Notes: generated by a model from the sequence alone, not told the origin. Positions 1-10,254 are shown, counted from the first letter of the stretch. The stretch is 64,000 nt of DNA from Bacillota bacterium (GCA_015059335.1 SVAP01000001.1:256413-320412); one strand, 5' to 3'. Made by a program: numbers and translations.

Positions 1-1
1 A

Positions 2-661
2 GATATGTCAGAATATATGGAATCACATTCTGTAGCGCGTTTAATCGGTTCTCCACCTGGTTATGTAGGTTATGATGACGGTGGACAACTAACAGAAGCT
101 GTTAGAAGAAATCCATATAGTATTGTATTATTTGATGAAATAGAAAAAGCACACAGAGACATATTTAATATTCTACTTCAAATTTTAGATGATGGTAGAA
201 TAACTGATGGACAAGGAAGAACTGTGGATTTTAAAAATACAATTATAATTATGACATCTAACCTTGGAAGTGAATATATTTTAAATAATAACGAAAATAG
301 TGAAGAACTAGTAATGAACGAATTAAAGAGAACTTTTAGACCAGAGTTTATAAACAGAATTGATGAAATAATTACCTTTAATTCACTAAATAATAATGTT
401 ATGTATAAAATATTAGACAAACTAATTGATGAAATTGAATTAAGACTTAAGGACAAAAACATCAAACTTACATTAACTGATAAAGCTAAAGAGTTTATAA
501 TAGAAAATGGTAGTGATAATATGTATGGTGCACGACCATTAAAAAGATTTGTAAGCAGAAATATAGAAACTTTATTAGCAAAAGAAATAATATTAGATAA
601 CATTAAATATGGGCAAAATATTAGTGTTGATATTAAAAATAATAACCTTATTTTAGAGTGA
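2..661 (+). CDS. clpC: ClpC/ClpB-type AAA+ unfoldase, C-terminal part (cut by window start)
   Basis: Only the last ~219 codons are in the window; the reading frame is open at the left edge. It covers the second AAA+ module and the D2-small domain. Visible landmarks are the pore-loop region GSPPGYVGYDDGGQLTEAV, Walker B IVLFDEIEKAH, sensor-1 TSNLGS, the arginine-finger region TFRPEFINRIDE and the sensor-2 motif GARPLKR. Family knowledge: Clp/Hsp100 hexamers unfold proteins in the cytoplasm, ClpC for the ClpP protease and ClpB for disaggregation. The wording around GYDDGGQLTEAVRR favours ClpC, but the N-terminal and middle domains that would separate ClpC from ClpB lie outside. The gene stops at TGA. 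Confidence 0.85.
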   Translation, partial: DMSEYMESHSVARLIGSPPGYVGYDDGGQLTEAVRRNPYSIVLFDEIEKAHRDIFNILLQILDDGRITDGQGRTVDFKNTIIIMTSNLGSEYILNNNENSEELVMNELKRTFRPEFINRIDEIITFNSLNNNVMYKILDKLIDEIELRLKDKNIKLTLTDKAKEFIIENGSDNMYGARPLKRFVSRNIETLLAKEIILDNIKYGQNISVDIKNNNLILE

Positions 662-662
662 T

Positions 663-691
663 TTTACAAATTATTAAAAATATGTTAAAAT
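663..691 (+). promoter_or_regulatory. Sigma-A-like promoter for the 718 gene
   Basis: TTTACA, 17-bp spacer, TAAAAT lies just after the clp stop codon and 27 bp ahead of the next start. Sequence pattern only; no transcript data. Confidence 0.45.
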
Positions 692-717
692 AATTAATCA
701 ATAAAGGGGGAAGTGCG

Positions 718-1455
718 ATGTTAGAACCAAATATATGGTTAATTCAAAAGGATAAACGAAAATTAAAAAAAGCACTTGATAATATCGATAAAAATAGTGT
801 AAACAATTATTTTTACACTAATTGTATATCTCATTTTAACTTTGAAGAAGTAAATATGAATTCTAAAAATTTTAATACGTTTTTATACTGTGAAGATACT
901 AATACATGTATAGTGTTTATGAAAGATAGTATAGATGAAATAAATTATACTAAAAAATATATGAATGAAAATAATATCCAATATCATGAAATATCATTTA
1001 AAAGTGAACATGATGACATCATAAATAGATTCCCACACTCACTTCATGATTATGAAAAAAATTCAAAAGAAATTTGGGTAATAAATAACGAAAAAGAATT
1101 AACAGAATTAATTGAAGAAGATTTGTATATACAAAGAAAAAAAATAACTTATTATCCACTTATTGATTCAAACATGATATTAAATTATTCAACTCATTCA
1201 GATAGTGAATGCGAAATAAAAAAATTTTTGTTTAATGGTGTAATTGTTACTAAAAATAAGATTATTTTAATACCAAAATCAACAAAAGATGCAGAAATTA
1301 TAAATTTTTTAGTTAAAACAACAATGAGAAATGTTGGTGCAAGATATGTAACAGTACACTTTAATAGACCAAAGTTTATAAATAATGAAGAAAAACGTAA
1401 TCAACAATATGAAAGTGAATATTTAGAAGAAAAACAATTATTATTTACGAAATAG
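718..1455 (+). CDS. Conserved-looking hypothetical protein, 245 aa
   Basis: I do not recognise this protein. The start is well supported: AAAGGGGGAAG sits 6-10 bases before the ATG, and a promoter-like sequence lies at 663-691. The product has no signal peptide or membrane helix, is rich in Asn, Lys and Glu, and looks cytoplasmic. Acidic stretches (residues ~135-145) and a short beta-rich region near the C-terminus (residues ~165-220, VIVTKNKIILIPKST... ARYVTVHFNRP) are the only visible structure. It sits alone between clpC and a converging flippase gene, and ends on a strong bidirectional hairpin. No function is proposed. Confidence 0.7.
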   Translation: MLEPNIWLIQKDKRKLKKALDNIDKNSVNNYFYTNCISHFNFEEVNMNSKNFNTFLYCEDTNTCIVFMKDSIDEINYTKKYMNENNIQYHEISFKSEHDDIINRFPHSLHDYEKNSKEIWVINNEKELTELIEEDLYIQRKKITYYPLIDSNMILNYSTHSDSECEIKKFLFNGVIVTKNKIILIPKSTKDAEIINFLVKTTMRNVGARYVTVHFNRPKFINNEEKRNQQYESEYLEEKQLLFTK

Positions 1456-1486
1456 CATTAAAAATTTAATGCTATTTTATTTTAGA
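1451..1486. terminator. Bidirectional rho-independent terminator
   Basis: A perfect 12-bp stem (AATAGCATTAAA / TTTAATGCTATT, 1451-1462 with 1465-1476) has T-rich sequence on both sides. It lies between the converging 718 gene and the flippase gene and overlaps the former's stop codon. Confidence 0.8.
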
Positions 1487-2781
1487 CTTTTTTTAACAAT
1501 TTTATATTGATTATATGTTACATAAATAATATTGAATATGTTAGCAATTATTAATGGATACATTCCAATTTTAAATAAACAGCATATAAATAAAATAATA
1601 CTTTTAAATATTATCCCACTAAATGATACTTTAAAAGCTTCTTTAGCTTTATTCATTGCTTGAAGTGCGGACGTCAAAGGGCCTTCTAAATAGAATATTA
1701 AAAAGAATGGAGCAAGTACCCTAAGATATGTTGTACCTTCAGTGGTATTGAAAAAAAGTTTTAAAAAGAAATTAGGAAATAGAAATATTATTAATGTTAT
1801 TATAAAACCAATTCCAAACGAAATTAAACATGCTTGTTTAATTTTTTTCTTTATATAACTTATTCTATTTCTTGCATATTCTTTACTAATAACAGGAATT
1901 AATGCTTGTGAAATAGCCATTGTAAAAAATGATGGCATTAATAACATTTGCATCGCATAGCCTGAAACTATTCCATATTCTCTAGTTATAAAACTATTAT
2001 TATAACCAACAAACATTAATGTTTGAGTTAAAATGATTGGCTCAAAAAAGTATCCAACTGATCCAATTAATCTAGAAGATGTAGTCGGTATTGATATAGC
2101 CATTACATCTTTTAACAAAGATTTATCAGGCTTAATTTCATCTTTACATAGTTTAAAGTTTTTAGGTAAGAAGAAATATAAAATAATTATAGATAATAAT
2201 TCACTAATAACATTGTATATGACTAATCCAGCAACTGCTACATTAATGCCATAATTAAGTAGTTTAGGAGTTATTATTATAATAATTATTAATCTTACTA
2301 TTTGTTCAAAAACATTTGATATAACATGTGGAAACATTTTTTGTTTACCAAAAAAATATCCTCTAGCAATACTTGAAATTCCAATAAAGGGTAGTGTAAA
2401 CCCAATACAGATAATTGGCAAATAAGTATTTGTGTTTTTGAGAAGAATATTAGAAAAAATAGGTGCTAGCAAGAATATTAAGAAAATTAAAACCGTATTA
2501 AACGCCAATGAAAATATAATAGTAGAAAATATTAATTTTTTATTGTTTTTTTTATCTTCACTAACAATTTTGCTTATTGCGATAGGAAATCCTAATTGTG
2601 ATAATGTTATAAATAAATTAAATGTTGGCATAATCATCATATATATTCCTATACCTTCAGTACCTACTATTCTAGTAGTAAATATTTTAATTACCATACC
2701 TAATATTTTTGTAATAGCGCCACCTAATACTAAAATTAGTGTAGATTTAATAAATATATTTGTTTTTATATTTCTACTCAT
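1477..2781 (-). CDS. spoVB: SpoVB/YtgP-type MOP-superfamily lipid flippase
   Basis: A 434-aa polytopic membrane protein with about 12-14 hydrophobic helices. The N-terminus (LVLGGAITKILGMVIKIF, then RIVGTEGIGIYMM) is typical of the SpoVB/MurJ-like polysaccharide-transport branch of the MOP superfamily. Family members move lipid-linked cell-wall or polysaccharide precursors across the membrane. The start ATG has AGGTGAT 4 bases upstream. It is divergent from comN and secDF, the same neighbours as B. subtilis spoVB, which supports the SpoVB name over other family members. Whether this organism sporulates cannot be told from the gene, since SpoVB-like flippases also occur in non-sporulating Bacilli. 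Confidence 0.8.
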   Translation of the reverse strand: MSRNIKTNIFIKSTLILVLGGAITKILGMVIKIFTTRIVGTEGIGIYMMIMPTFNLFITLSQLGFPIAISKIVSEDKKNNKKLIFSTIIFSLAFNTVLIFLIFLLAPIFSNILLKNTNTYLPIICIGFTLPFIGISSIARGYFFGKQKMFPHVISNVFEQIVRLIIIIIITPKLLNYGINVAVAGLVIYNVISELLSIIILYFFLPKNFKLCKDEIKPDKSLLKDVMAISIPTTSSRLIGSVGYFFEPIILTQTLMFVGYNNSFITREYGIVSGYAMQMLLMPSFFTMAISQALIPVISKEYARNRISYIKKKIKQACLISFGIGFIITLIIFLFPNFFLKLFFNTTEGTTYLRVLAPFFLIFYLEGPLTSALQAMNKAKEAFKVSFSGIIFKSIILFICCLFKIGMYPLIIANIFNIIYVTYNQYKIVKKSLK

Positions 2782-2785
2782 ATAA

Positions 2786-3017
2786 TCACCTAATCTATAT
2801 AAAATATATGTGATAAAACTACTAAAAATTATTAATTGTCATAGTTAATTAATAACAAAATTTATAGTATATAGATAGTTTGACACAGGGTTATAATAGA
2901 GTAAATAATAATTAAATTAGATAGAAATGATAATTTATTATTTTCTTTTCTTTTATTTCTTTAAAAATACTTGATAATCATATATAATATATTATATGAA
3001 AGGAAATATGTGGTAGT
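2786..3017. other. Intergenic region between spoVB and comN-secDF
   Basis: No gene. Promoter-like sequence TATATAAT (2982-2989) lies about 30 bases before comN; a TTGACA at 2880-2885 is present but has no suitable -10. Nothing else notable. Confidence 0.5.
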
Positions 3018-3275
3018 ATGCAGAAATTTCGAGACTTAAAAGATTTATATAATACAGTTTTACCCGCTTTAAAAGCTAGAGAACAAGAATTACACAGAGA
3101 AAAATTTATGATGATATCTAAAGATAGTGTTTGGAATTATTTGTTAGAACAAAAATGGATAATGGAAGATGATCTTGATTTAGCGTCTATTATAGATGAT
3201 ATTATGAATGCTGATGGATATAAAATCAGCAAATATATTGATAAAAACAGAATTGGAGGCACAGATTATGAGTAA
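3018..3275 (+). CDS. comN: ComN-like post-transcriptional regulator
   Basis: An 85-aa soluble protein. The pattern DSVWNYLLEQKW...LASIIDDIMN...YKISKYID matches what I know of the ComN/YrzD family (Post_transc_reg), in which a conserved 'VWxYLxxxKW' helix is followed by 'xIVxDIL'. In B. subtilis comN lies between spoVB and secDF, exactly the position here. The known B. subtilis role is positive post-transcriptional control of comE mRNA; a competence role is not shown for this organism, and no com operon is in the window. The start is chosen at the ATG after AGGAAATATGTGGTAGT. Its last 8 bases overlap the secDF start, implying translational coupling. Confidence 0.7.
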   Translation: MQKFRDLKDLYNTVLPALKAREQELHREKFMMISKDSVWNYLLEQKWIMEDDLDLASIIDDIMNADGYKISKYIDKNRIGGTDYE

Positions 3276-5577
3276 AAAGAAAAATAAAAAGACAAAACTT
3301 AGTATATTAATAATTACATTAGTTATAGTTGTAATTGGAATAATAGGTTCAATTATTCCGATATTTAACAGTATTAACTTTGGGTTAGATTTACAGGGTG
3401 GATTTGAAGTATTGTACAAGCTAGAAAGTTTAGATGGTGATAATGTAACATCCGATATGGCTAATGCCACATATAAAACCTTATCTAGAAGAGTTGATGT
3501 TCTAGGTGTTTCAGAACCTGAAATAGTTATTGAAGGTACTGACAAAATAAGAGTTAAACTTGCTGGAGTTAAAAATCCAGATGACGCAAGGGAAATTCTA
3601 GGTAAAGCCGCTAATTTAACTTTTAGGGATACATCTGATAACTTATTAATGAATTCAAGTGTATTAAAAAGTGGTGGTGCTAAAACTGGAAGAGATGAAA
3701 ATGGATTACCAGTTGTTAGTCTTAGTGTTAAAGATAAAGATGAATTTTATAAACAAACATTAAAAGTAAGCCAACAAACAGATAATAGAATTGTTATATG
3801 GTTAGATTTTGATGAAGAAGTAGATAGTTTTAAAAATGAACAAAATAAATGTGGTGATGGAAATTCTAGATGTTTATCAGCAGCGACAGTTAGTCAAGGA
3901 TTTGCGTCAGATGTAATAATACAAGGTAATTTTACAACTGATGAAGTAACTACATTAGTTGACTTAATTAACAGTGGTAGTATGCCAACAAAACTAACAG
4001 AAATTTCATCACGAACAGTTGATGCTTCATTTGGTGAAGGCTCACTATTTGCTACATTAACAGCAGGAGTAATTGGTATAATATTAATAATGGTATTAAT
4101 GACTATTGTATATAAAATAGCAGGTATTATTTCAAGTATAAGTATACTTGTATATACATTTTTAGTATTCTTAACATTCTATCTAATAGGTGGAGTATTA
4201 ACATTACCTGGAATTGCTGCTCTTGTATTAGGTATTGGTATGGCAATAGACTCAAATGTATTAACATTTGAAAGAATCAAAGAAGAACTTAGTGCAGGAA
4301 GAAATTTGAAGTCAGCATTTAATGAAGGAAGTAAAAGAAGTTTTACAACAATACTTGATTCAAATTTAACTACACTTTTAGTGGCAATAATCCTATTCAT
4401 ATTTGGTGAAAGTAGTGTTAAGGGATTTGCTACTATGTTAATAATAAGTATTATAGTAACAATTTTATCAATGGTATTTATTACAAAATGGATATTAAAG
4501 AAATTTATCGATACTGATAAATTTAATGATAAAACAAAATTGTTATTAGGATTTAAAAATAATAAAATAAAAGATATTTCTAAATCTAAAGATAAGAAAA
4601 TATTTGATACAAAAGTAAAAATAGACTTTGTTAAACCAAGAAAAAAAGTATTTATATTTTCATCATTAGTAATAATTGCTGGTGCAGTATTTACACTAAT
4701 TTATGGATTTAATTTAAGTATAGATTATAAAGGTGGATCATCTGTTACAATTTCTGGTGAAAAAGAATTAGATAAAAAACAAATAGATGAATATTTTAAA
4801 GGAAAAGAATACACAGTTAGTGATATTAGTTATATTAATGAAGAAAAAGGAATTTATTTAAAACTTGATGAAACATTAAGTCAAGAAGAAATAAAAACAA
4901 TTCAAGAAGAAGTAGATAATCTTGATACAAGCCAATCAATTAAAACTGATATTGGAGTAGTTTCTAATATTGTAAAAAAAGAACTTACTAAAAATGCTAT
5001 TTTATCAATAGTATTTGCATCAATAGGTATGGTTATATATATTGGAATAAGATACACATTTAGTTATGCAATATCAGCTATTATAGCGCTGTTACACGAC
5101 GCATTATTTGTAGTTGCATTATTCAGTATCTTTAGATTCGAAGTGTCAACAATATTTATAGCGGCTATTCTAGCTATAATAGGTTATTCAATAAATAATA
5201 CAATCGTTATATTTGATAGAATTAGAGAAAACATTAAAGATATTTATGAAGATAAAATCAAAACTAAAGAAGAATTATTTGATGTTATAAATACAAGTTT
5301 AAGACAAACATTTTATAGAAGTATAATGACAACATTAACAACATTATTACCAGTAATCACTTTATTATTGTTTGGTTCACATAGTATATTTGAATTTAAT
5401 ATTGCAATGTTTATAGGATTAGTAGTTGGAACTTACTCATCATTATTTATAGCATCACAAATTTGGTATGAAATAGAAAAAAGAAATATTGGTAAAAATA
5501 AAAAGGATAAAAAAAGATTTTTTGATGTTGAAGATGATGAATTAGATGAAAGAGTTATTATTGGTTTAAATAAATAA
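3268..5577 (+). CDS. secDF: Fused protein-export membrane protein SecDF
   Basis: SecD and SecF are joined in one 769-aa protein, as in Bacillus. The SecD half has the first membrane helix (residues ~11-32), the NFGLDLQGG motif, the large P1 extracellular domain, then a five-helix bundle containing GIGMAIDSNVLTFERIKEEL. The SecF half begins near residue 450 with another helix, then GFNLSIDYKGG and helices with YSINNTIVIFDRIRENI. Both D/N-V-L/V-x-F-[ED]-R signatures used for proton-driven pulling of exported chains are present. The start at 3268 is preferred over an upstream in-frame one because GGAGG (3255-3259) sits 8 bases before it. It overlaps comN by 8 bases. Confidence 0.95.
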   Translation: MSKKKNKKTKLSILIITLVIVVIGIIGSIIPIFNSINFGLDLQGGFEVLYKLESLDGDNVTSDMANATYKTLSRRVDVLGVSEPEIVIEGTDKIRVKLAGVKNPDDAREILGKAANLTFRDTSDNLLMNSSVLKSGGAKTGRDENGLPVVSLSVKDKDEFYKQTLKVSQQTDNRIVIWLDFDEEVDSFKNEQNKCGDGNSRCLSAATVSQGFASDVIIQGNFTTDEVTTLVDLINSGSMPTKLTEISSRTVDASFGEGSLFATLTAGVIGIILIMVLMTIVYKIAGIISSISILVYTFLVFLTFYLIGGVLTLPGIAALVLGIGMAIDSNVLTFERIKEELSAGRNLKSAFNEGSKRSFTTILDSNLTTLLVAIILFIFGESSVKGFATMLIISIIVTILSMVFITKWILKKFIDTDKFNDKTKLLLGFKNNKIKDISKSKDKKIFDTKVKIDFVKPRKKVFIFSSLVIIAGAVFTLIYGFNLSIDYKGGSSVTISGEKELDKKQIDEYFKGKEYTVSDISYINEEKGIYLKLDETLSQEEIKTIQEEVDNLDTSQSIKTDIGVVSNIVKKELTKNAILSIVFASIGMVIYIGIRYTFSYAISAIIALLHDALFVVALFSIFRFEVSTIFIAAILAIIGYSINNTIVIFDRIRENIKDIYEDKIKTKEELFDVINTSLRQTFYRSIMTTLTTLLPVITLLLFGSHSIFEFNIAMFIGLVVGTYSSLFIASQIWYEIEKRNIGKNKKDKKRFFDVEDDELDERVIIGLNK

Positions 5578-5599
5578 GTAAAAGAATAGAGGTGTTTTT

Positions 5600-7780
5600 A
5601 TGGCAAAAAATGTGTTATACACATATGAAGATTTAGAATGTGCGTTAAAAAAATATATTACTTTTGATGATGAATTAAATGTAATTAAAAAAGCTTATCA
5701 GTATGCATCTGATGCACACATGGGTATGTTAAGAAAAAGTGGGGAACCATATATTCAACACCCAATAAGTGTTGCGATGATTTTAACGGATATTTATGCA
5801 GATTATCAAACTATTTGTGCCGCCCTTTTACATGATACAGTAGAAGATACAAACACTACAATTGAAGAAATCGAAGAGAAATTTGGTAAAGAAATTGCTT
5901 TCCTTGTGGATGGAGTAACTAAAATTAATCAAATAAATTTCTCAACAGAAAGCGAAGCTACAATCGCATATCAAAGAAAAATATTCGTAGGTCTTTCTGA
6001 AGATGTTAGAGTTATTATTATTAAGTTGGCAGATAGACTTCATAACATGAGAACACTATGGGCACTATCAGAAGAAAGGCAAAAGAAAAACGCTAAAGAA
6101 ACTTTAGAAATTTTAACACCAATTGCGCACAGACTTGGTATTCATAAAATTAAAAGTGAATTAGAAGACTTGTCATTAAGATATTTAAAACCAGATGTTT
6201 TCTATTCCATAGTAGAAAGATTAAATCAAACTAAATTAGAACGTGATATGACAGTTCAAGATATGTTAAAAGAAGTCTCTGAACTATTAAATGCACACGA
6301 TATAAAACACGAAATTAAAGGTAGAGCTAAATCAATATATAGTATTTACAACAAATTAAATAAAGGTAGAAGTTGGGACGATATATTTGATTTACTCGCA
6401 CTTCGTATTTTAGTTAATACGGAACAAGAATGCTATATAGCACTTGGTTTAATACATTCAAAATATAGACCAATACCTAAGAGATTTAAAGACTATGTTT
6501 CAAGACCTAAAACTAATATGTATCAATCATTACACACAACAGTATTTGGAATAGATGGATTCCAATTTGAAATACAAATCAGAACTCACAACATGGATCA
6601 AATAGCAGAATACGGTATTGCATCTCACTGGTCATATAAAGAAAATAATGGTGGAAACAATTCTAATGCATCTAAAAGTATGCAAAATGATATGGAACAT
6701 AAATTACAATTTTTTAGAAGTATTATAGAATTACAAGATGAAGGAGCAACAGATGAAGAATTTGTTAATACTGTAAAAAGTGATATATTAAAGGCAAATA
6801 TTTATGTTTTTACTCCCAAAGGTGATGTAATAGAACTTCCAAATGGTGCAACCCCAATAGATTTTGCATATAAAGTGCATACCGAAGTAGGTAACAAAAT
6901 GGTAGGAGCGATTGTAAATAACTCAATAGTACCATTAGATTATGAATTAAAAAGTAATGATATAGTAAAAATTAATACTAATAAAACTTCTTTAGGTCCA
7001 AGTAAAGAATGGATTGATATTGCTAAAACAAATCAAGCTAAAACTAAAATTAAAGCATTCTTCTTCAAGAAAGATAAAACTGAATATATAGAAATTGGAG
7101 AAGAATTAGTAAAAAAAGAATTAAGAAAAAGAAAATTAAGTTTTAGTGAAGTATGGAATGATGAGAATATAAATAAAATTATATACGAATTAAAACTTAA
7201 GGATTTAGAAGATTTATATTTTAATGTTGGTTCAGGAAAATATACTGCAACACATATTATTAATATAATTAATGCACCAGAAAAATCTAAAGAAGATTAT
7301 GTAATGGATAAAGTAATATTAAAAGATCCTAAAAAACTAAACATTAAAAATGACATCATTGTTGAAGGTATAGACGATATTATGGTTAATCTTGCTAGTT
7401 GCTGTAAACCAATTAAAAATGATGAAATAATTGGGTTTATAACAAAAGGAAATGGTATAAGTATCCATAGAAAAAACTGTCATAATATAATTGATTTTTC
7501 AGAAAGATTATTACCAGTATATTGGAATTCTAATATAACAAAAAAATATCCAACTACAATAACAATTGAAGCTAATCTAGTTAAAAATCCATTATTAGAT
7601 ATAATAACTAAAGCAGCTAATAATGGTGTGAATATTGAAAATATTAATACAGTTAGTAGAAGTCAAGTTGTTGTATATGAAGTTACTATTTTAGTTTCAG
7701 ATACTACAGTATTAGATAAATTTATGAATGATTTATATAATTTGGACTTTATTAAAAAAGTGGAAAGGATTATAAAATAA
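5600..7780 (+). CDS. rel: Bifunctional (p)ppGpp synthetase/hydrolase Rel (RSH)
   Basis: A full-length 726-aa long RSH enzyme. The N-terminal hydrolase domain keeps the HD motif (HDTVEDT, residues ~78-84). The synthetase domain has [33 protein letters not shown] and [25 protein letters not shown] domain ([27 protein letters not shown]) begins near residue 401, and a zinc-finger/ACT region ends the protein. The RFKD motif, rather than the acidic version of RelA, together with an intact HD site predicts both making and breaking of (p)ppGpp. It is followed by dtd with a TAATG overlap, so the two are probably one transcript. B. subtilis has recJ and apt between secDF and rel; they are absent here. 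Confidence 0.95.
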   Translation: MAKNVLYTYEDLECALKKYITFDDELNVIKKAYQYASDAHMGMLRKSGEPYIQHPISVAMILTDIYADYQTICAALLHDTVEDTNTTIEEIEEKFGKEIAFLVDGVTKINQINFSTESEATIAYQRKIFVGLSEDVRVIIIKLADRLHNMRTLWALSEERQKKNAKETLEILTPIAHRLGIHKIKSELEDLSLRYLKPDVFYSIVERLNQTKLERDMTVQDMLKEVSELLNAHDIKHEIKGRAKSIYSIYNKLNKGRSWDDIFDLLALRILVNTEQECYIALGLIHSKYRPIPKRFKDYVSRPKTNMYQSLHTTVFGIDGFQFEIQIRTHNMDQIAEYGIASHWSYKENNGGNNSNASKSMQNDMEHKLQFFRSIIELQDEGATDEEFVNTVKSDILKANIYVFTPKGDVIELPNGATPIDFAYKVHTEVGNKMVGAIVNNSIVPLDYELKSNDIVKINTNKTSLGPSKEWIDIAKTNQAKTKIKAFFFKKDKTEYIEIGEELVKKELRKRKLSFSEVWNDENINKIIYELKLKDLEDLYFNVGSGKYTATHIINIINAPEKSKEDYVMDKVILKDPKKLNIKNDIIVEGIDDIMVNLASCCKPIKNDEIIGFITKGNGISIHRKNCHNIIDFSERLLPVYWNSNITKKYPTTITIEANLVKNPLLDIITKAANNGVNIENINTVSRSQVVVYEVTILVSDTTVLDKFMNDLYNLDFIKKVERIIK

Positions 7781-8220
7781 TGAAAGTAGTAGTACAAAGA
7801 GTAGATAAGGCTTCTGTTAGTGTTGATGAAAAAATAGTCGGTAAAATTGATAAAGGCTTTATGTTACTAGTTGGATTTACACATGATGATGATATAAATG
7901 ACATAGAATATATGGTAAGAAAAGTAGTTAATCTAAGAGTTTTTGACGATGAAAATGGAGTTATGAATAAAAGTATATTAGATGTCGGTGGTAGTATATT
8001 ATCTATTTCTCAGTTCACACTATATGCAGATACGAAAAAAGGCAATAGACCTAGTTATGTAAAAGCTATGAAAGGAGAATTATCAACAGTTTTATATGAT
8101 AAATTCAATGAGCTTTTAAAGGAAAAAGTAAATGTTGAAACTGGTATATTTGGTAGTGAAATGAAAGTATCACTTATCAATGATGGTCCTATTACTATAA
8201 TACTTGATAGTAAGGAGTGA
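7780..8220 (+). CDS. dtd: D-aminoacyl-tRNA deacylase
   Basis: A 146-aa protein of normal length for Dtd. It hydrolyses D-amino acids (and mischarged Gly) from tRNA in the cytoplasm. Diagnostic motifs are [17 protein letters not shown] (residues ~77-93), which holds the SQFTL active-site loop, and [11 protein letters not shown] near the C-terminus, matching the cross-subunit NxGPVT motif. The start codon overlaps the rel stop by one base (TAATG), the same rel-dtd order as in Bacillus. Confidence 0.95.
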   Translation: MKVVVQRVDKASVSVDEKIVGKIDKGFMLLVGFTHDDDINDIEYMVRKVVNLRVFDDENGVMNKSILDVGGSILSISQFTLYADTKKGNRPSYVKAMKGELSTVLYDKFNELLKEKVNVETGIFGSEMKVSLINDGPITIILDSKE

Positions 8221-8224
8221 GTTT

Positions 8225-9277
8225 GTGTTGAATAAAAAAATAAATATTAAATTAATTAATTTAGTATTAATTGCAATTCTAGTTTGGATTTTAGTTGCGA
8301 CTAGTGACTTTTGGTTATGGTCACTAGATAAAATAATAGAAATTTTAATGCCATTTGTTATAGCGTTTTCAATTGCGTATGTATCATATCCGTTTTTGAA
8401 ATTCATGGAAAAAAAAGGGATTCCTAAATGGCTTGGTGTTGGAATAATTATAATTATATTAGTGGGGTTTGTAAGTTTAATAATATCTTTATTAATTCCG
8501 TTGGTATATGAACAAACAATAAGTTTATTATCTAACGCAATAAAATTTATCCAGGATATTTCTATTAAATATGAAATCAATTTAAATTATATACAAAGTG
8601 GTTTTTCAAATTTAAACAGTATACTTGTTGATTTAGGAAAATTTATTTCTGATAGTGCATTTCATATTATTAGTAAATCAATTGGTGTTATTACAAATAT
8701 AATTATTGCGTTTTTTACTGGAATTTATTTTCTTGCCGATATGGATTATATAAGAGAAGAGATAAAAGATTTTTTTAGAAGTAAAAGTAAAAAGACATAT
8801 AATTATATAAAAGCATTAGATATTGAAATGAAAAACTATTGTATAGGACTTGTTAAATATATATTTGTTCAATTAATTGAATATATTATTGTATTTTATT
8901 TGATTGGACATCCATATTTTCTAATTCTAGGAATTTTAGCCGCTTTTACAACAATAATTCCATACTTTGGTGGTATATTCACAAATATTATCGCATTAAT
9001 TACAGCGCTTGTTGTAAGTCCTAAACTATTTGTTTTAACTCTTATAGTTTCAATTGTTTTACCAAATATTGATGGTTATTTCTGGTCTCCAAGAATATAT
9101 GGTAAAACAAATAACATACATCCAATATTAAGTATATTTGGTGTATTTGCTGGTGGTGCATTATTTGGTGTAACTGGTATTATTATCGCACTTCCAGTGA
9201 CAATTATTTTGTCTCAAACATACAAATATTATCGTACTGATATAAAAAAATTAAAGAAAAAAAATCATAAAAAATGA
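8225..9277 (+). CDS. AI-2E family (PF01594-type) membrane permease
   Basis: A 350-aa protein with about seven or eight membrane helices. It shows the family pattern of an N-terminal helix pair, a soluble amphipathic stretch (residues ~95-140), then FFTGIYFLADMD and a C-terminal run of helices with PYFGGIFTNIIALITAL. The C-terminal repeat LSIFGVFAGGALFGVTGIIIALP is characteristic. Members have been linked to export of diverse small molecules or Na+/H+ exchange; the substrate here is unknown. The start is GTG at 8225, 7 bases after AAGGAG (8212-8217); TTG 8228 is possible. It follows dtd closely, and its stop lies in a terminator stem. Confidence 0.85.
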   Translation: MLNKKINIKLINLVLIAILVWILVATSDFWLWSLDKIIEILMPFVIAFSIAYVSYPFLKFMEKKGIPKWLGVGIIIIILVGFVSLIISLLIPLVYEQTISLLSNAIKFIQDISIKYEINLNYIQSGFSNLNSILVDLGKFISDSAFHIISKSIGVITNIIIAFFTGIYFLADMDYIREEIKDFFRSKSKKTYNYIKALDIEMKNYCIGLVKYIFVQLIEYIIVFYLIGHPYFLILGILAAFTTIIPYFGGIFTNIIALITALVVSPKLFVLTLIVSIVLPNIDGYFWSPRIYGKTNNIHPILSIFGVFAGGALFGVTGIIIALPVTIILSQTYKYYRTDIKKLKKKNHKK

Positions 9278-9298
9278 CAATTATATTGTCGTTTTTTA
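9273..9298 (+). terminator. Rho-independent terminator after the AI-2E permease
   Basis: A 9-bp stem (AATGACAAT / ATTGTCGTT, one T-G pair, 3-base loop) is followed by a T-run. It probably ends the secDF-rel-dtd-permease transcription unit. Confidence 0.75.
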
Positions 9299-9354
9299 TT
9301 GAAAAAATTTTTGTAGTATATTAAACTTATTTTAAGGGTAAGTAGGTAATAGTT

Positions 9355-10248
9355 ATGGAACAATATCTAAGTGAATTTTTAGAAAATATTGAATATCAAA
9401 GAGGATATTCAGAAAATACAATTATCAATTATGAAAATGATATTGAAGAATTTATATCGTTTTTAAAAAAAGATGGTATAAATAAATTAAAAGATGTTGA
9501 TTATGGAGTAGTAAGATTATATTTAAAAGAATTATACGACAAAAAATATTCTAGAAACTCTGTTTCTAGAAAATTAAGCTCGCTTAGAAGTTTCTTTAAA
9601 TATCTTCATACAAAGAAAAAAATTGAAATGAATCCATTTACTTTAGTATCATCACCTAAAAAAGAAAAAAGATTACCTAAATTCTTATACAACGAAGATA
9701 TTGAAAAAATTTTTGAAGTTCCAAATATTACAAATCCACTTGGTCAAAGAGACTCATTAATATTGGAACTTTTATATGATACAGGTATTCGTGTTGGTGA
9801 ACTAGTTAATATAAAATTAAAAGATATAGACTGTTCTAACAAAACAATAAGAATACTAGGTAAAGGGAATAAAGAAAGAATTGTTTTATTTGGTGTATAT
9901 CTAGATGATATTTTAAATCTATATATAAATGAGGGAAGAAAAGAATTATTAAAAAATAAAAATAGTGAGTATCTAATTTTAAATGCACAAGGCAATAATA
10001 TTACAACAAGAGGTGTAAGATTAATAGTAGAAAATATAATAAAAAAAGCATGTATTAATATTCATGTTACACCACATACATTAAGACATACTTTTGCAAC
10101 CCACTTGCTAGAAAATGGTGCAGATTTATTAACAGTTAAAGAATTGTTGGGACATTCATCATTAGGATCAACTCAAGTATATACTCATATAACAAATGAA
10201 AGATTAAGAAATGTATATCTTAATTCACACCCTAGAGCAAAGGAGTAA
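9355..10248 (+). CDS. xerD: Chromosome-dimer-type tyrosine recombinase XerC/XerD
   Basis: At 297 aa it has the usual Xer length. The N-terminal SAM-like core-binding domain (residues ~1-90) includes KYSRNSVSRKLSSLRSFFKYL. The catalytic domain has all six active residues: Arg146 (TGIRVGEL), Lys170 (LGKGNKER), His241 and Arg244 (HTLRHTFATHLLENGADL), His267 (LLGHSSLGSTQVYTHI) and the nucleophile Tyr276. It resolves chromosome dimers with FtsK. Whether it is the XerC or the XerD partner cannot be settled from one sequence. It is distinct from the mobile-element integrase at 52411. The gene is in line with the next two (gaps of 6 and 1 bases). Confidence 0.85.
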   Translation: MEQYLSEFLENIEYQRGYSENTIINYENDIEEFISFLKKDGINKLKDVDYGVVRLYLKELYDKKYSRNSVSRKLSSLRSFFKYLHTKKKIEMNPFTLVSSPKKEKRLPKFLYNEDIEKIFEVPNITNPLGQRDSLILELLYDTGIRVGELVNIKLKDIDCSNKTIRILGKGNKERIVLFGVYLDDILNLYINEGRKELLKNKNSEYLILNAQGNNITTRGVRLIVENIIKKACINIHVTPHTLRHTFATHLLENGADLLTVKELLGHSSLGSTQVYTHITNERLRNVYLNSHPRAKE

Positions 10249-10254
10249 TAAAAC

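Noticed and set aside
178-603. Antisense open frames inside clpC, polC, uvrC, serS, ponA, rny, recG and others
   Set aside because: They lie fully inside well-identified genes, lack ribosome sites and have low-complexity sequences expected from AT-rich shadows.
9355-10248. Xer gene as part of a mobile element
   Set aside because: Standard Xer length and motifs, core-gene neighbours and no repeats around it point to the chromosomal dimer-resolution enzyme.
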